NCBI GenBank assembly: GCA_038040385.1
Contig: JBBPII010000002.1
Coordinates: forward strand, 1 to 64,000
Source: Gilichinskyi gelida
Lineage (GTDB): Bacteria > Acidobacteriota > Thermoanaerobaculia > Gp7-AA8
Direction of reading: 5' to 3'
Length of the DNA stretch: 64,000 nt
Notes under the pieces: generated by a model
Seen by the model: only the letters and a program-made list of their open reading frames with translations
The model's database searches: none
Told to the model about the DNA's origin: nothing
In this document: in pieces, positions 37,684-46,175 of the stretch
How the letters are laid out: every line of letters starts with the position of its first letter
Position numbering within the stretch: position 1 is the stretch's first letter
Position numbers and translations under genes: made by a program

Positions 37684-38691
37684 TCACGCCGTCACCTTCC
37701 ACCACAACGTTTCTCCTCCCAGCAGCGCCAGCGCGAAGAATGCGAAGCCGCCGGCCAGCGGCGGCAGGTACAGCTCGTCGATCTTCTCGCTCTTCGGCGC
37801 GGTCAGCCGCGTCTTCTCCAGTTTGTCGATGCGGTCGAGGATGGCGCTCATGGCCCGCGCGTCGGTGGCGCGGAAATACTCGCCGCCGGTGGTGCGGGCG
37901 ATGGTCGACAGCGAATCCTCGTCGATGTCTGCGCGGACGATCTGGTAGGTGGTCACGATGTCGCCGGTGAACGGATCCTCGCGCTTGAGGGGGATCGGCA
38001 CCGGGCCGCGGCTGCCGACGCCGATGGTGTAGATCTTGATGCCGAACTTCGCCGCCAGCTGCGCCGCGGTCGTCGGGTCGATCGATCCGGCGTTGTTCAC
38101 GCCGTCGGTGACCAGAATGATGATGCGGCTGCGCGACTTCGAGGTCCGCAGCCGGTTGACCGAGGTGGCGATGGCGTGGCCGATGGCGGTGCCGTCGCCG
38201 TTCTCCCCCACCAGCGCCCGCTCCAGGATGTCCTGCGCCACGTCGCGGTCGTAGGTGATCGACACCCGCGTCGCGGCGCGGACGCCGAAGGTCACGATAC
38301 CGATGCGGTCGTCCTGCCGCCTGGAGATGAAGTCGCCGATTAGCTCCTTGGCCACCGAGAAGCGGTTGCGCGGACGGAAGTCCTCCGCGGCCATGGACCC
38401 CGAGGCGTCGAGGGCGATGACGATGTCGATGCCGAAGCGGTCGTTCGACGCCATCTTCGTCACCCGCTGCGGCCGCGCCAGCGCCACGATCATCAGCAGC
38501 GCGGCGAGGACTTCCAGCGCGAACGGCAGCCCCGCCAGTCGAACGCGCAACGGCGCCTTCGGCGCGACCAGCGCAAGCGAGGAGACGACGAACGCGCCGA
38601 AGCGCCGCCGTCGGTCCCACGCCAGCAGGGCGATCCGCGCCGCGACGAGCAGCGCGAGGAGGAGCCACCAAGGATGGGCGAAGCGGATCAT
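37684..38691 (-). CDS. batA: BatA-like von Willebrand A-domain membrane protein
   Basis: 335 residues. Hydrophobic N-terminus (about 8-25 and 58-76), VWA domain about 90-300 with intact MIDAS DASGS and VTDGVNNAG, C-terminal helix (about 312-330). Partner of BatB. ATG at 38691. Confidence 0.93.
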   Translation of the reverse strand: MIRFAHPWWLLLALLVAARIALLAWDRRRRFGAFVVSSLALVAPKAPLRVRLAGLPFALEVLAALLMIVALARPQRVTKMASNDRFGIDIVIALDASGSMAAEDFRPRNRFSVAKELIGDFISRRQDDRIGIVTFGVRAATRVSITYDRDVAQDILERALVGENGDGTAIGHAIATSVNRLRTSKSRSRIIILVTDGVNNAGSIDPTTAAQLAAKFGIKIYTIGVGSRGPVPIPLKREDPFTGDIVTTYQIVRADIDEDSLSTIARTTGGEYFRATDARAMSAILDRIDKLEKTRLTAPKSEKIDELYLPPLAGGFAFFALALLGGETLWWKVTA

Positions 38692-38812
38692 GTGTCACCC
38701 CGAGCGTGAGCGAGGGGCCTGGAGGGGCGGGTGGCGCGCAGGCGAAGCCTCGGAGCGCCGCCCACGCTCCCAGGTCCCTCCCCTTCGGCTTCGCTCAGGG
38801 TCGGGATGACAC
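38691..38812. repeat. TCATCC...GGATGA inverted repeat 2 (degenerate)
   Basis: A second copy of the 37573-37682 element in the next gene gap: left arm 38691-38720, right arm about 38772-38812, with several mismatches and an insertion. The middle (gtggcgcgcaggcgaagcctcggagcgcc) also matches the first copy. Confidence 0.8.
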
Positions 38813-38821
38813 GCACGGCGC

Positions 38822-39514
38822 TCATGCCGCGACCTCTTCCGCCGCCGGCTCCGGAATCAGCGCCAGCGCCCGCCGCGCGAGCGCGGCAAAGTCGCCCGGC
38901 GCGGCGCCCCACGGCGAGAACTTCTGGAGATCGCCCTGGCGGAGGATCTCGGCGACCGAGGGATCGTCGTTGCGCGCCAGGAGCTCGCGCGTGGTCAGCT
39001 CCATCCCCAGGCGGGGATCGGTCGCGGCGAGGTAGCGCCGCGTCGCGTCGGCGAGGTCGGCCCATCGCTCGCCGCGCAGCGCGAGAACCGTCGCGCGGAA
39101 GTGCTCAGTCGGATCGACGACGATCTCCAGCTTCGGCGTCCGCCGCCGCGCGAGCAGGACGACCCCGACCCACGCGGCGATGGCCGCGGCCGCCGCGATG
39201 GCAATGGCGATGAACGGCGCGCGCGGATACCCCTCGGCGCGCGGCGGCTTGAGCGGCGCCGGATCGAGCTTGTCGTTTGTCTGCAGCACGGAGTGGACGG
39301 GGATGACGACGTCGCTGGCGCTGGTGTGCAGCACGAACGGCTTCGGCTCGAAGGTGCGGACCACGACGACGTTGGCGCGCTGCGAGATGACTTCGTAATC
39401 TTTTGACTGCTGGACAGTTACAGGCGCCGGAAAAGTGACGGAGATCGGGTCGCCGACGGTGGGGCGCGCGGGCGAGAAGGTGGTGGTGATCGCCAGGAGA
39501 AGGGTCGGGATCAT
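38822..39514 (-). CDS. DUF4381-like protein of the Bat cluster
   Basis: 230 residues: weak signal (about 1-13), beta-rich periplasmic part (about 15-95), one membrane helix (about 100-122) and a helical cytoplasmic domain (about 125-230: LRGERWADLADATRRYLAATDP). Order and layout match the small membrane protein that lies between DUF58 and BatA genes in such clusters. Confidence 0.75.
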   Translation of the reverse strand: MIPTLLLAITTTFSPARPTVGDPISVTFPAPVTVQQSKDYEVISQRANVVVVRTFEPKPFVLHTSASDVVIPVHSVLQTNDKLDPAPLKPPRAEGYPRAPFIAIAIAAAAAIAAWVGVVLLARRRTPKLEIVVDPTEHFRATVLALRGERWADLADATRRYLAATDPRLGMELTTRELLARNDDPSVAEILRQGDLQKFSPWGAAPGDFAALARRALALIPEPAAEEVAA

Positions 39515-39517
39515 GCG

Positions 39518-40414
39518 TCAGCGGCGCATCGCGCGCTCTCGGAAGAATCGCAACAGATCGCGATCGTACGGCATTGCGGTGGACACCTCGAGCCGGTCGA
39601 CGCCGGCGGAGCGGAAGCGGCGCTCCACCTGCTGCCGGTGCGCGGCGGCGCGGCGCTCGACCTCGGCGCGGCCGAGGTGGACGAGACGGGCTTCGTTCGA
39701 CTCGGCGTCGGCGAGGCGCGCGAGCCCCGCGCGCGGGAAGCGCTCCTCGCGCGGGTCGGCGATGGTCAGCGCCACGACGTCGTGGCGGCGGTGAAGGCGC
39801 TTCAGCGTGCGCTCGAAATTGAGGTCGAGAAAATCGGAGAGGACGATGACCACCGCGCGCTTGGCGTTGACGCGCTCCAGGAACCGCCCGGCGCCCTCGA
39901 AGTCCGCCGCGCCGGCAGGTCCGCGCATGGCGGCGTCGACCGCGGCGCGCACGATCACCTGCGCGTGCGCCCGTCCGCGGCGCGGCGCGATGTATGTCCG
40001 CGTCTTGGTCGAGAAGAGCAGCAGGCCGATGCGGTCGGAGTTCTGCACGGCGGAGAAGGCGAACACCGCGGCCAGCTCCGCGGCGATGTCGCACTTGCGC
40101 CAGTCGACCGATCCGAAGCCCATCGAGCCGGAGACGTCGACGGCGGCGATGACCGTGAGATCTCGCTCTTCGATGAACTCCTTGACGTGCGGCACGCCGC
40201 TGCGCGCGGTGACGTTCCAGTCGATGCTGCGGATGTCGTCGCCCGGCTGGTACTCGCGCACCTGCGAGAACTCGATGCCGCGGCCGTGGAAGGCGGAGTG
40301 GTAGTCGCCGGCGAACCCCGCGCGGATCAGGCGCGCGGAGACGAGCTCGAGATCGCGCACACGTCGCGCGAGCGGCGCGCGGAACTGCGGCGGCCGTCTA
40401 CGGAACGGCCACAC
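39518..40414 (-). CDS. DUF58 domain protein
   Basis: 298 residues. DUF58 signature (GIEFSQVREYQPGDDIRSIDWNVTAR) followed by a VWA-like fold with DVSGSM and a second acidic site. DUF58 proteins accompany MoxR ATPases almost universally. GTG start at 40414 overlaps the MoxR gene end by 17 bp. Confidence 0.92.
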   Translation of the reverse strand: MWPFRRRPPQFRAPLARRVRDLELVSARLIRAGFAGDYHSAFHGRGIEFSQVREYQPGDDIRSIDWNVTARSGVPHVKEFIEERDLTVIAAVDVSGSMGFGSVDWRKCDIAAELAAVFAFSAVQNSDRIGLLLFSTKTRTYIAPRRGRAHAQVIVRAAVDAAMRGPAGAADFEGAGRFLERVNAKRAVVIVLSDFLDLNFERTLKRLHRRHDVVALTIADPREERFPRAGLARLADAESNEARLVHLGRAEVERRAAAHRQQVERRFRSAGVDRLEVSTAMPYDRDLLRFFRERAMRR

Positions 40415-41387
40415 TGCCGAGCACCTGTTCGATGATGGCGTCCGCCGTCATGTTCTCCGCCGCAGCCTCGTAGCTGAGGACGATGCGATGCCGCAAGACG
40501 TCCGCCGCGATGGCCTTCACATCCTCGGGCACCACGTACGCGCGCCCCTGGATGAACGCGTACCCCTTCGCCACGTGCGCCAGGGCGAGGGTGGCGCGGG
40601 GCGAGGCGCCGAATGAGATCAGCGGCGCGAGCGACGGCAGCTTGTGCTCCGCCGGATGGCGCGTGGCGGTGGTGATCTGCACGACATATCGGCTGATGCG
40701 CTCGTCGACGTGCACGCTGGCCGCGAGATGGGCGATGTCGCGGATGGCGTCGACGGCCAGCACTGGCCGCATCTCGACCGGCGGCCGCGTCGGATCGAGG
40801 TAGAGCGCGAGCATGCGCGCCTCTTCGTCCGGCGACGGATAGCCGACGTGCAGCTTCATCACGAAACGGTCGACCTGCGCCTCCGGGAGGGCGTACGTCC
40901 CCTCGTGCTCGATGGGATTCTGGGTGGCGATGACCAGGAAGGGATCGGGCAGCTTGTACGAGGTGTCGCCGATGGTGACCTGCCGCTCCTGCATCGCCTC
41001 GAGCAGCGCGCTCTGCACCTTCGCCGGCGCGCGGTTGATCTCGTCGGCGAGGACGAGGTTGGCGAAGACGGGGCCGAAGCGCGGGGTGAAGGTGCGGTTG
41101 GCGGGGTCGAAGATCAGCGTGCCGGTGATGTCCGCGGGGAGGAGGTCGGGTGTGAACTGGATGCGATGGAAGCTGGCGTCGACGGAGCCGGCGAGCGTTT
41201 TCACCAGCAGGGTCTTGGCCAGGCCGGGAACGCCTTCGAGCAGCACGTGGCCGCGGATGAGGAGAGCGATGACCAGGCGGTCGACGATGGCGTCTTGCCC
41301 CACGACGGCGCGGGCCACTTCGGCGCGCAGGCGGGCGATGGTCTCGTGCGCGGCGGCGATATCGTGTTCAATGGTGGCTAGGTCCAT
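40398..41387 (-). CDS. MoxR-family AAA+ ATPase
   Basis: 329 residues. Walker A GVPGLAKT, Walker B LVLADEINRAP, sensor 1 TQNPIEHEG, and the MoxR lid domain. MoxR proteins act as chaperone-like ATPases on VWA partners such as BatA/BatB. First gene of a seven-gene Bat cluster. ATG 41387 lies only 15 bp from the divergent rsmA start, so promoter elements must overlap coding DNA. Confidence 0.95.
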   Translation of the reverse strand: MDLATIEHDIAAAHETIARLRAEVARAVVGQDAIVDRLVIALLIRGHVLLEGVPGLAKTLLVKTLAGSVDASFHRIQFTPDLLPADITGTLIFDPANRTFTPRFGPVFANLVLADEINRAPAKVQSALLEAMQERQVTIGDTSYKLPDPFLVIATQNPIEHEGTYALPEAQVDRFVMKLHVGYPSPDEEARMLALYLDPTRPPVEMRPVLAVDAIRDIAHLAASVHVDERISRYVVQITTATRHPAEHKLPSLAPLISFGASPRATLALAHVAKGYAFIQGRAYVVPEDVKAIAADVLRHRIVLSYEAAAENMTADAIIEQVLGSVAVP

Positions 41388-41402
41388 CGATCGGAGTTTA
41401 AC

Positions 41403-42143
41403 CTGACGCCGAAAAAGCAATGGGGACAAAACTTCCTGCGAAACCGCGGCGCGGTGGCGCGGATCGTCGAGGCGGTCGAGCCGCAGCCTGAAGAGGTGAT
41501 CGTGGAGATCGGACCGGGCGAGGGCGTGCTCACCGAGAAGCTCGCCGAGCTGCCGAACGAGCTGACGGCCATCGAGATCGACCCCGAGTTGGCGGAGAAG
41601 CTCCGCGCCCGGTTCGGCGACCGCGTCGACGTCGTCAACGACGACGCCACCGAGGCTCCCCTCCCCGCCCGCCCGTACCGCGCAGTGGGCAACCTGCCGT
41701 ACAACGTCGGCACGCCGATCCTGCGCCGGGTGATCGCCGGCGCGAACTGGCGCCGCGCGGTGTTCATGCTGCAGAAGGAAGTCGCCGACCGCCTGGTGGC
41801 CAAGCCGCGCGACGAGGCATACGGATACCTGACGCTCTACACGCAGCTCTTCGCCCGCGCTCGCATCCTGATGACCCTGGAGCCCGGCTCGTTCTACCCC
41901 CGCCCGAAAGTGCGCAGCGCGGTGGTGGTGCTCGACCCCGACCGCAAGCCGTTCGCCTCCGAGGCGCTGATCGAGCTGATCAGCGCCGCCTTCCGGATGC
42001 GGCGGAAGAAGTTGGTCAACAACTTGACCAGCGTGCCGCGCGAGGAGCTGCTGCGGGCGATGGAGCGGGCGGGGATCGACGCAAATGCAAGGGCGGAGGA
42101 GCTATCGCTAGACGAGTTCGCAAAGTTGCGTGCGGAGCTTTGA
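41403..42143 (+). CDS. rsmA: 16S rRNA dimethyladenosine transferase, CTG start
   Basis: 246 residues with all KsgA motifs: QNFL (motif X, Q9-L12), IVEIGPGEGVLT (motif I), GNLPYNVGTP (motif IV) and the C-terminal helical domain. It methylates two adjacent adenosines near the 3' end of 16S rRNA. The conserved N-terminus T-P-K-K-Q-W-G-Q-N-F-L requires a start upstream of the GTG at 41454. Between the in-frame TAG and this sequence there is no ATG, GTG or TTG; CTG at 41403 has GGAG six nt upstream. I therefore call a CTG start. Confidence 0.9.
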   Translation: MTPKKQWGQNFLRNRGAVARIVEAVEPQPEEVIVEIGPGEGVLTEKLAELPNELTAIEIDPELAEKLRARFGDRVDVVNDDATEAPLPARPYRAVGNLPYNVGTPILRRVIAGANWRRAVFMLQKEVADRLVAKPRDEAYGYLTLYTQLFARARILMTLEPGSFYPRPKVRSAVVVLDPDRKPFASEALIELISAAFRMRRKKLVNNLTSVPREELLRAMERAGIDANARAEELSLDEFAKLRAEL

Positions 42144-42175
42144 TTTGGGCGGTCTGAATCCTGCCGGTCGACCTC

Positions 42176-42224
42176 GGGCCTGTCACGCCGGAGGTCGCGG
42201 GGGTCGAGTCCCGTCGGCCCGCCA
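42176..42224 (+). tRNA. tRNA-Asp 3' half, relic 1 (not a functional tRNA)
   Basis: Anticodon arm with GTC, variable loop, T arm and acceptor end with CCA of tRNA-Asp, but the T loop region has an extra base, the acceptor is one C short and no D arm or 5' acceptor strand is found upstream. It resembles the 3' tRNA segment left by integration of a mobile element. Confidence 0.75.
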
Positions 42225-42239
42225 TCGAAGTGACTCACT

Positions 42240-42266
42240 CGCCGCTACTTGGCGGCGTTTTGCTTT
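42240..42266 (+). terminator. intrinsic terminator after tRNA-Asp relic 1
   Basis: Stem cgccgc/gcggcg with a 6-nt loop, followed by TTTTGCTTTT. Confidence 0.7.
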
Positions 42267-42315
42267 TCTGTGACCCACGCAGGATGAGCGTGGCGGAGGA
42301 TGAGTACGCCGCTTC

Positions 42316-42600
42316 CTACCGAGCGTCGCCGCTCCCGCCTCCACGCGGGCGCTCCTCGGCGCTCATTCGGAGAGTACGTCCCCCGAGCACATAGCCGTTG
42401 AACTTCTGGATGGCATCCGCGTCCGCTTTCTCTTCAAACTCCACGGGCGCATAGCCGCGCGTCCGGCCGGTCTCGCGGTCGGCCGGTATGACCACGTTGC
42501 GAATCCGACCGGCGATCTCAAAGAGATTTGCACTTCCTCGCGTGTCGGCTTGAAATCGAGGTTCCCAACAGATACTTTCGAAGCATCTCTCCATCATTTC
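42316..42600 (-). pseudogene. frameshifted RRM RNA-binding protein gene
   Basis: The frame ending at 42316 encodes the C-terminal two-thirds of an RRM (NLFEIAGRIRNVVIP, RNP1-like RGYAPVEFE, NGYVLGGRTLRM). The missing first strand with RNP2 (K-V-S-V-G-N-L-D-F-K-P-T-R-E-E-V-Q) is in another frame just upstream, about 42531-42583. One base is missing at gtgcaaatctc, where gtgcaaaatctc would restore V-Q-N-L-F. A second shift would be needed to reach the ATG near 42597. Bacterial single-RRM proteins of about 90 residues bind RNA. Broken gene, or a sequencing error in an A run. Confidence 0.75.
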
Positions 42601-42760
42601 TGCGCATGGGCAGCGATAGCCTGACAGGGCTGCACTCCAATTCGCAAGATCCGCGAATGCCGAGGATACTCGCGGTCATATCTAAGCCTTCCCCATTGAA
42701 GCCACGCCCGCTGGCTTGCGGCATCGCCGGTTAGCCAGATTCGTTCGTTCTGGCATGTCG

Positions 42761-42910
42761 CTACGTCGAAGCGGCCGCGATCGCGCGTTCGCCCGCTCTC
42801 CCTTGCAGAGTAGCGATGTAATGAATCGCGTCGCGAAACGGCGAGAGTTCGTGGTCGGGCAGCGCGGCGTCGATGTCGAAGACGATGCGCTGCAGCACAT
42901 CCTTCGACAA
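42761..42910 (-). CDS. possible short ORF or gene remnant
   Basis: 49 codons from TTG with gene-like composition (KDVLQRIVFDIDAAL...FRDAIHYIATLQG). No domain recognised; the frame continues upstream of the TTG without a clear start. It may be the end of a decayed gene. Confidence 0.3.
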   Translation of the reverse strand: MSKDVLQRIVFDIDAALPDHELSPFRDAIHYIATLQGRAGERAIAAAST

Positions 42911-42978
42911 GGAAGATCTCGCCCTCCCTTCTGCCCAAGTGACGGCCGCTCGCGGGAATCAACGGCTCCTTACGGTGG

Positions 42979-42996
42979 TATACTTTGGTAAGGAGA
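42979..42996 (+). promoter_or_regulatory. -10 box and ribosome binding site of the AbrB/PIN pair
   Basis: TATACT at 42979-42984 and a strong Shine-Dalgarno AGGAGA at 42991-42996, six nt before the ATG at 43003. No clear -35 box. Confidence 0.55.
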
Positions 42997-43002
42997 TACG
43001 AC

Positions 43003-43233
43003 ATGCCTACCTCGACCATCACCAGCAAAGGCCAAACGACCGTTCCGAAGGAAGTCCGCGAAGTGCTCGACGTCGGCCCCGGCGACCGCCTGACGTGGGA
43101 AGTCCGCGGCGGCAAAGTCGCGATCACCACAGAACGGCCGGGCCTGTTCCGGTGGGAAGGGATCTTCAAGGAAGGTCCCGCCGACGCCGTCGAAGCGGTT
43201 ACGGAAGCGAGGAAGCGCCGAGGGCGTATCTGA
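43003..43233 (+). CDS. AbrB/SpoVT-type antitoxin
   Basis: 76 residues. Swapped-hairpin AbrB fold at the N-terminus (STITSKGQTTVPKEVREVL...GDRLTW), with a C-terminal tail (GIFKEGPADAVEAVTEAR) that should wrap the toxin. It binds its own promoter and the PIN protein encoded 1 bp downstream. Start chosen at the ATG with the Shine-Dalgarno sequence; the GTG-like start at 42985 would cover it. Confidence 0.92.
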   Translation: MPTSTITSKGQTTVPKEVREVLDVGPGDRLTWEVRGGKVAITTERPGLFRWEGIFKEGPADAVEAVTEARKRRGRI

Positions 43234-43234
43234 C

Positions 43235-43648
43235 GTGCGAAGCGTCGTCATCGATGCAAACGTCCTCGTCTCGTTCTTCATCGAACGCGACGAAAAGCAA
43301 CGCGCGGCTGCGAAAGCGCTCCTGCTGGAAGCCGTGGATGGCGAGATCACGGCGATCATTCCGCAGTTCGTCGTGTTCGAAATCAGCTACGTCTTCCAGA
43401 CCATGTACGGCGCAACGGGCGAGCGCCTGGCAACGCTGATCCGCGATGTAATCACCCTGCCTGGCGCGCGGGTGACCGACGATTGCCCGTGGAAACGAGT
43501 CCTCGAAGTCTGGCCGGATCCGCTCCCCTCACTCGCCGATGCCGCCATCCTCGCGATAGCCGCGACCAACCGCTACGACGCCGTCGCCACCTTCGACAAA
43601 AAGCTCGCGAAGCAGCTGAAAGCCGCCGGCATCCGCACGTACTGGTGA
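43235..43648 (+). CDS. PIN-domain toxin (VapC-like)
   Basis: 137 residues. PIN RNase acidic residues: D5 (VIDANVLVS), E40s region (VVFEISYVF) and the late pair near LADAAILAIAA and VATFDKKL. VapC-type toxins cleave tRNA or rRNA. GTG start one base after the antitoxin stop. Part of the tRNA-Asp-marked island. Confidence 0.92.
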   Translation: MRSVVIDANVLVSFFIERDEKQRAAAKALLLEAVDGEITAIIPQFVVFEISYVFQTMYGATGERLATLIRDVITLPGARVTDDCPWKRVLEVWPDPLPSLADAAILAIAATNRYDAVATFDKKLAKQLKAAGIRTYW

Positions 43649-43888
43649 GGCGCCCTCACGCGCCCTGCAGCCGGCGTGCTGCACGGTTGTAAAACGTTGT
43701 AAAAACGACCACTCCCCGCCTCTGAAATCACACTCGCCCCGCACGCTCTCTCGATACCTAAGACAGGACGTAATGAGAGCGGCCGAATCACTCTCAATAG
43801 CACTCTCATTAGAGGCAAATCTGAACGTAGATGCGTGTCTTTTCAGTGAGTTAGCGGATGCGCCCCCGAGAGAAAAGCACCGGGAAGC

Positions 43889-43948
43889 GTTAGAACGCCG
43901 GCCTGTCACGCCGGAGGTCGCGGGTGCGAGCCCCCGTCGGCCCCGCCA
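43889..43948 (+). tRNA. tRNA-Asp 3' part, relic 2 (not a functional tRNA)
   Basis: Matches tRNA-Asp from the end of the D arm (gttagaacgc) through anticodon GTC to CCGCCA. The T loop is altered (tgcgagc for ttcgagt) and the 5' acceptor strand is absent. Confidence 0.75.
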
Positions 43949-43964
43949 ATCTAAAGCTCTCATG

Positions 43965-43992
43965 CGCCGCGACTTCGCGGCGTTTCGTGTTT
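43965..43992 (+). terminator. intrinsic terminator after tRNA-Asp relic 2
   Basis: Perfect 8-bp stem cgccgcga/tcgcggcg with a 2-nt apex, then TTTCGTGTTTT. Same design as the terminator after relic 1. Confidence 0.7.
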
Positions 43993-44092
43993 TCAGTGGG
44001 TTCGCTTAGAAAGTTGTAACTCGCAAGCTGACTCGCAAGGTCGCGATTCTCGGAGGCGAAAACCTGCGCGGAAACCGCCGCGAAAGCGCGCC

Positions 44093-44254
44093 ATGTTTCA
44101 CGTTTTAGCGCGAATGTTCCACGGAAAAAGCGTCAACGACGCACCAAGAACCGAGCACGAAGCCTGGGGCTATCTCGTCATCAACAAGTATCCGCAGGAG
44201 CCGCTGCCGCCGCCTGATCCGTTTCTGTTGCTGCCGCCGATTCCTCCGGGTTGA
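44093..44254 (+). CDS. possible 53-residue ORF
   Basis: Begins MFHVLARMFHGK and ends in a Pro/Leu-rich tail (PLPPPDPFLLLPPIPPG). Protein-like in the middle (EHEAWGYLVINKYPQE). No Shine-Dalgarno sequence and no known family; it could be the end of a lost gene. Confidence 0.3.
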   Translation: MFHVLARMFHGKSVNDAPRTEHEAWGYLVINKYPQEPLPPPDPFLLLPPIPPG

Positions 44255-44271
44255 GGGCGGGAGGACCCGAC

Positions 44272-45747
44272 CTAGCGTGTGAGCGTCGTCGAGACATCGA
44301 TCTTCTTGTAGAGACTGCCCTCTTCGGCCGGTTCGATCGTCTGAAATTCGGCCGGAAAGACGCCGGCCGCGGCGCACGCCTTACACGGATACAGCACCGG
44401 CTTGAATGACTTGTTCTTCTTGGTTCCAGGTGCCCCATGCTCCGTCAACACGGCCTTGGAGTCCTCCTTGCCCACCGGTGCGCAGAGCTCCAGATACTCC
44501 TCGAAGGGGATGGACTCTACGGCACTGTAGAAGCCGATCAGATTGGAGACCAGATCCTCCTCACTGAAACTGCTGCTGCCCCTTCCGATGACCCATCCCC
44601 AGCTCTGAAAGTCTTCAAACGAGCGGGAGACCTCCTGAAAGATTGCCAGCGCCACGGATTTCTTCTGTTCAATCGAGAGTCCCCGCTTCACTTGATAGTG
44701 GCCCATTTTGCCGGGATGCAGGCGAAGACCGACTTCGGGCAGGTCAACGGACCAGTCGATCCCAGGCAGTGATATGGCCGGGGCTCCGGGGATGATGCTT
44801 CCTGACTGGCTCGGAACGTTGAGAAGACTGGTGCGACCTCCGAGCTTCCCTTTGACGACTGCGTCTTGTCGATAGTTGAGCAGGTACCAGTTCTCGTCTA
44901 CGGACGTACCGGTTTCCTGCAGGATCTTTTTCCAGAGACTGTGGGCTCCTACATCGGGGTGAGATGTCGTGTCCGTCGCGTGAGTCTTGTCGATCCAACC
45001 GCAGTTGCATGTGTAAATGATTTTGTTGTCCCGAATCCGGGCAGCGTCATTGTCTTCGGGCACTTTCGCCGTCTGTCGCTGTACCGTGCCCGGGACGCGT
45101 GAGGATGCGCCGGCCGCCCCTTGCTGCACCACGTGAGTCAATTCGTGCGCCAGAAGACGACTGCCGTCGGCGCTGGCCGGTTGAAAGCGGCCGGGGCCAA
45201 AGACGACGTGGCGGCCCACGGTATAGGCGTCGGCATCGATGCGTTGCGCTGACCGGGCCGCACGCTCATCCACGTGCACCCGCACCTGGCTGAAATCATG
45301 GGCAAAGCGCGATTCCATGAAGTCTCGCGTCGCCCCATCCAATGGACGCCCGGGCTGTTGGATGACCTCGTTGATGATCGACGGTGCCGTGGCCGGAGAC
45401 GGATCGCCCGAAGCCTTGCGCTGAATGCTCGGCGGCGTGGCTGCACACTCGGCGCACACCTTCTCAGGGCCGCCGGATCTGCCGCATGAGCAACCCGCGG
45501 CCTGAAGGGCGGGCTTGCGCGTCACCACCTCGGCCGCCCGATCTGCCTCTTGCTCGTACGCATTGGCCGGGGCGCCTACCGTCAGCCTGCGCTGGATGGC
45601 GGGCAGTTCCTGATTGGTGACGGACACGCGGCTGAAGCTATGGCCGGCCCCTGCGATCGGGCGGGAGACAAGCCCGGGCTGCGCGAGGTGGCGATGCTCG
45701 CGCGACGGTCCCGCGGGCGCCTTCGCCTTCTCTGAATAGCTTCGCAT
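44272..45747 (-). CDS. DUF4157 (eCIS core domain) protein 1
   Basis: 491 residues. N-terminal disordered part, Cys-rich CSCGRSGGPEKVCAEC (86-101), then the DUF4157 domain (about 122-212: GRPLDGATRDFMESRFAHDFSQVRVHVD...) with zincin motif HELTH (201-205). The C-terminal part (about 235-491) is not recognised and contains two further Cys pairs (YTCNCGW, YPCKAC). DUF4157 is the common N-terminal region of effectors loaded by extracellular contractile injection systems; no eCIS structural gene is in this window. ATG 45747 preferred to the TTG at 45807. Confidence 0.85.
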   Translation of the reverse strand: MRSYSEKAKAPAGPSREHRHLAQPGLVSRPIAGAGHSFSRVSVTNQELPAIQRRLTVGAPANAYEQEADRAAEVVTRKPALQAAGCSCGRSGGPEKVCAECAATPPSIQRKASGDPSPATAPSIINEVIQQPGRPLDGATRDFMESRFAHDFSQVRVHVDERAARSAQRIDADAYTVGRHVVFGPGRFQPASADGSRLLAHELTHVVQQGAAGASSRVPGTVQRQTAKVPEDNDAARIRDNKIIYTCNCGWIDKTHATDTTSHPDVGAHSLWKKILQETGTSVDENWYLLNYRQDAVVKGKLGGRTSLLNVPSQSGSIIPGAPAISLPGIDWSVDLPEVGLRLHPGKMGHYQVKRGLSIEQKKSVALAIFQEVSRSFEDFQSWGWVIGRGSSSFSEEDLVSNLIGFYSAVESIPFEEYLELCAPVGKEDSKAVLTEHGAPGTKKNKSFKPVLYPCKACAAAGVFPAEFQTIEPAEEGSLYKKIDVSTTLTR

Positions 45748-45823
45748 TGTCTCGCTCACCCAACGAGCCACTCTTGATACAACGTGAGGAGCAGGACTGT
45801 CAAACAACAGGAGGGGCGCGTTT

Positions 45824-46093
45824 TTAGGAGACTCGGTCCCGACCTTGTACGGCGCTCGTCGTCAGTGGCGCCGAATGCGGGACGTTGATGGACGTGCCGT
45901 CCGTCCTGTCGAGCGCGGGACCGAGGATGACCGCGAGCTCACGCGAGGTCCACGGCTCCGGCTCATCTTCGCCAAGCACCTGCGGAACGCGTACGCCTTC
46001 GAGCTGGTGCGACGGGATGACGCGCTCGGCGCGCGCGTAGTTGAGCATCGCGATCAACGTGGACGCGTAGTGACGGCGCGTTTCGGGCTTCAA
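45824..46093 (-). pseudogene. tyrosine-recombinase (integrase) fragment
   Basis: Residues such as KPETRRHYASTLIAMLNYARAERVIP...EPEPWTSRELAVIL match the SAM-like core-binding domain and the start of the catalytic domain of phage integrases. The R-K-H-R-Y catalytic residues are missing and the tail is unrelated. It fits an island that once carried its own integrase. Confidence 0.6.
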
Positions 46094-46114
46094 CAGCTCG
46101 ACCTCATCGAGGCA

Positions 46115-46175
46115 AGCGCTTCCGGCCCAGAAGACCGGCGCGATCTGTTACGCGGTCGGCTGGACGCAGCACTCC
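46115..46175 (+). pseudogene. inverted fragment of fdhA
   Basis: On the + strand 46131-46175 reads K-T-G-A-I-C-Y-A-V-G-W-T-Q-H-S, a conserved formate dehydrogenase segment that belongs directly after the minus-strand piece ending I-A-D-V-Y-T at 46176. A short segment has therefore flipped. Confidence 0.7.

Larger units (their letters stand above)
43649..44092. other. non-coding stretch in the island
   Basis: No gene supported. It holds tRNA-Asp relic 2, a terminator and a perfect 9-bp inverted repeat (taatgagag 43771-43779, ctctcatta 43803-43811). GC content is lower than in neighbouring genes. Confidence 0.6.
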
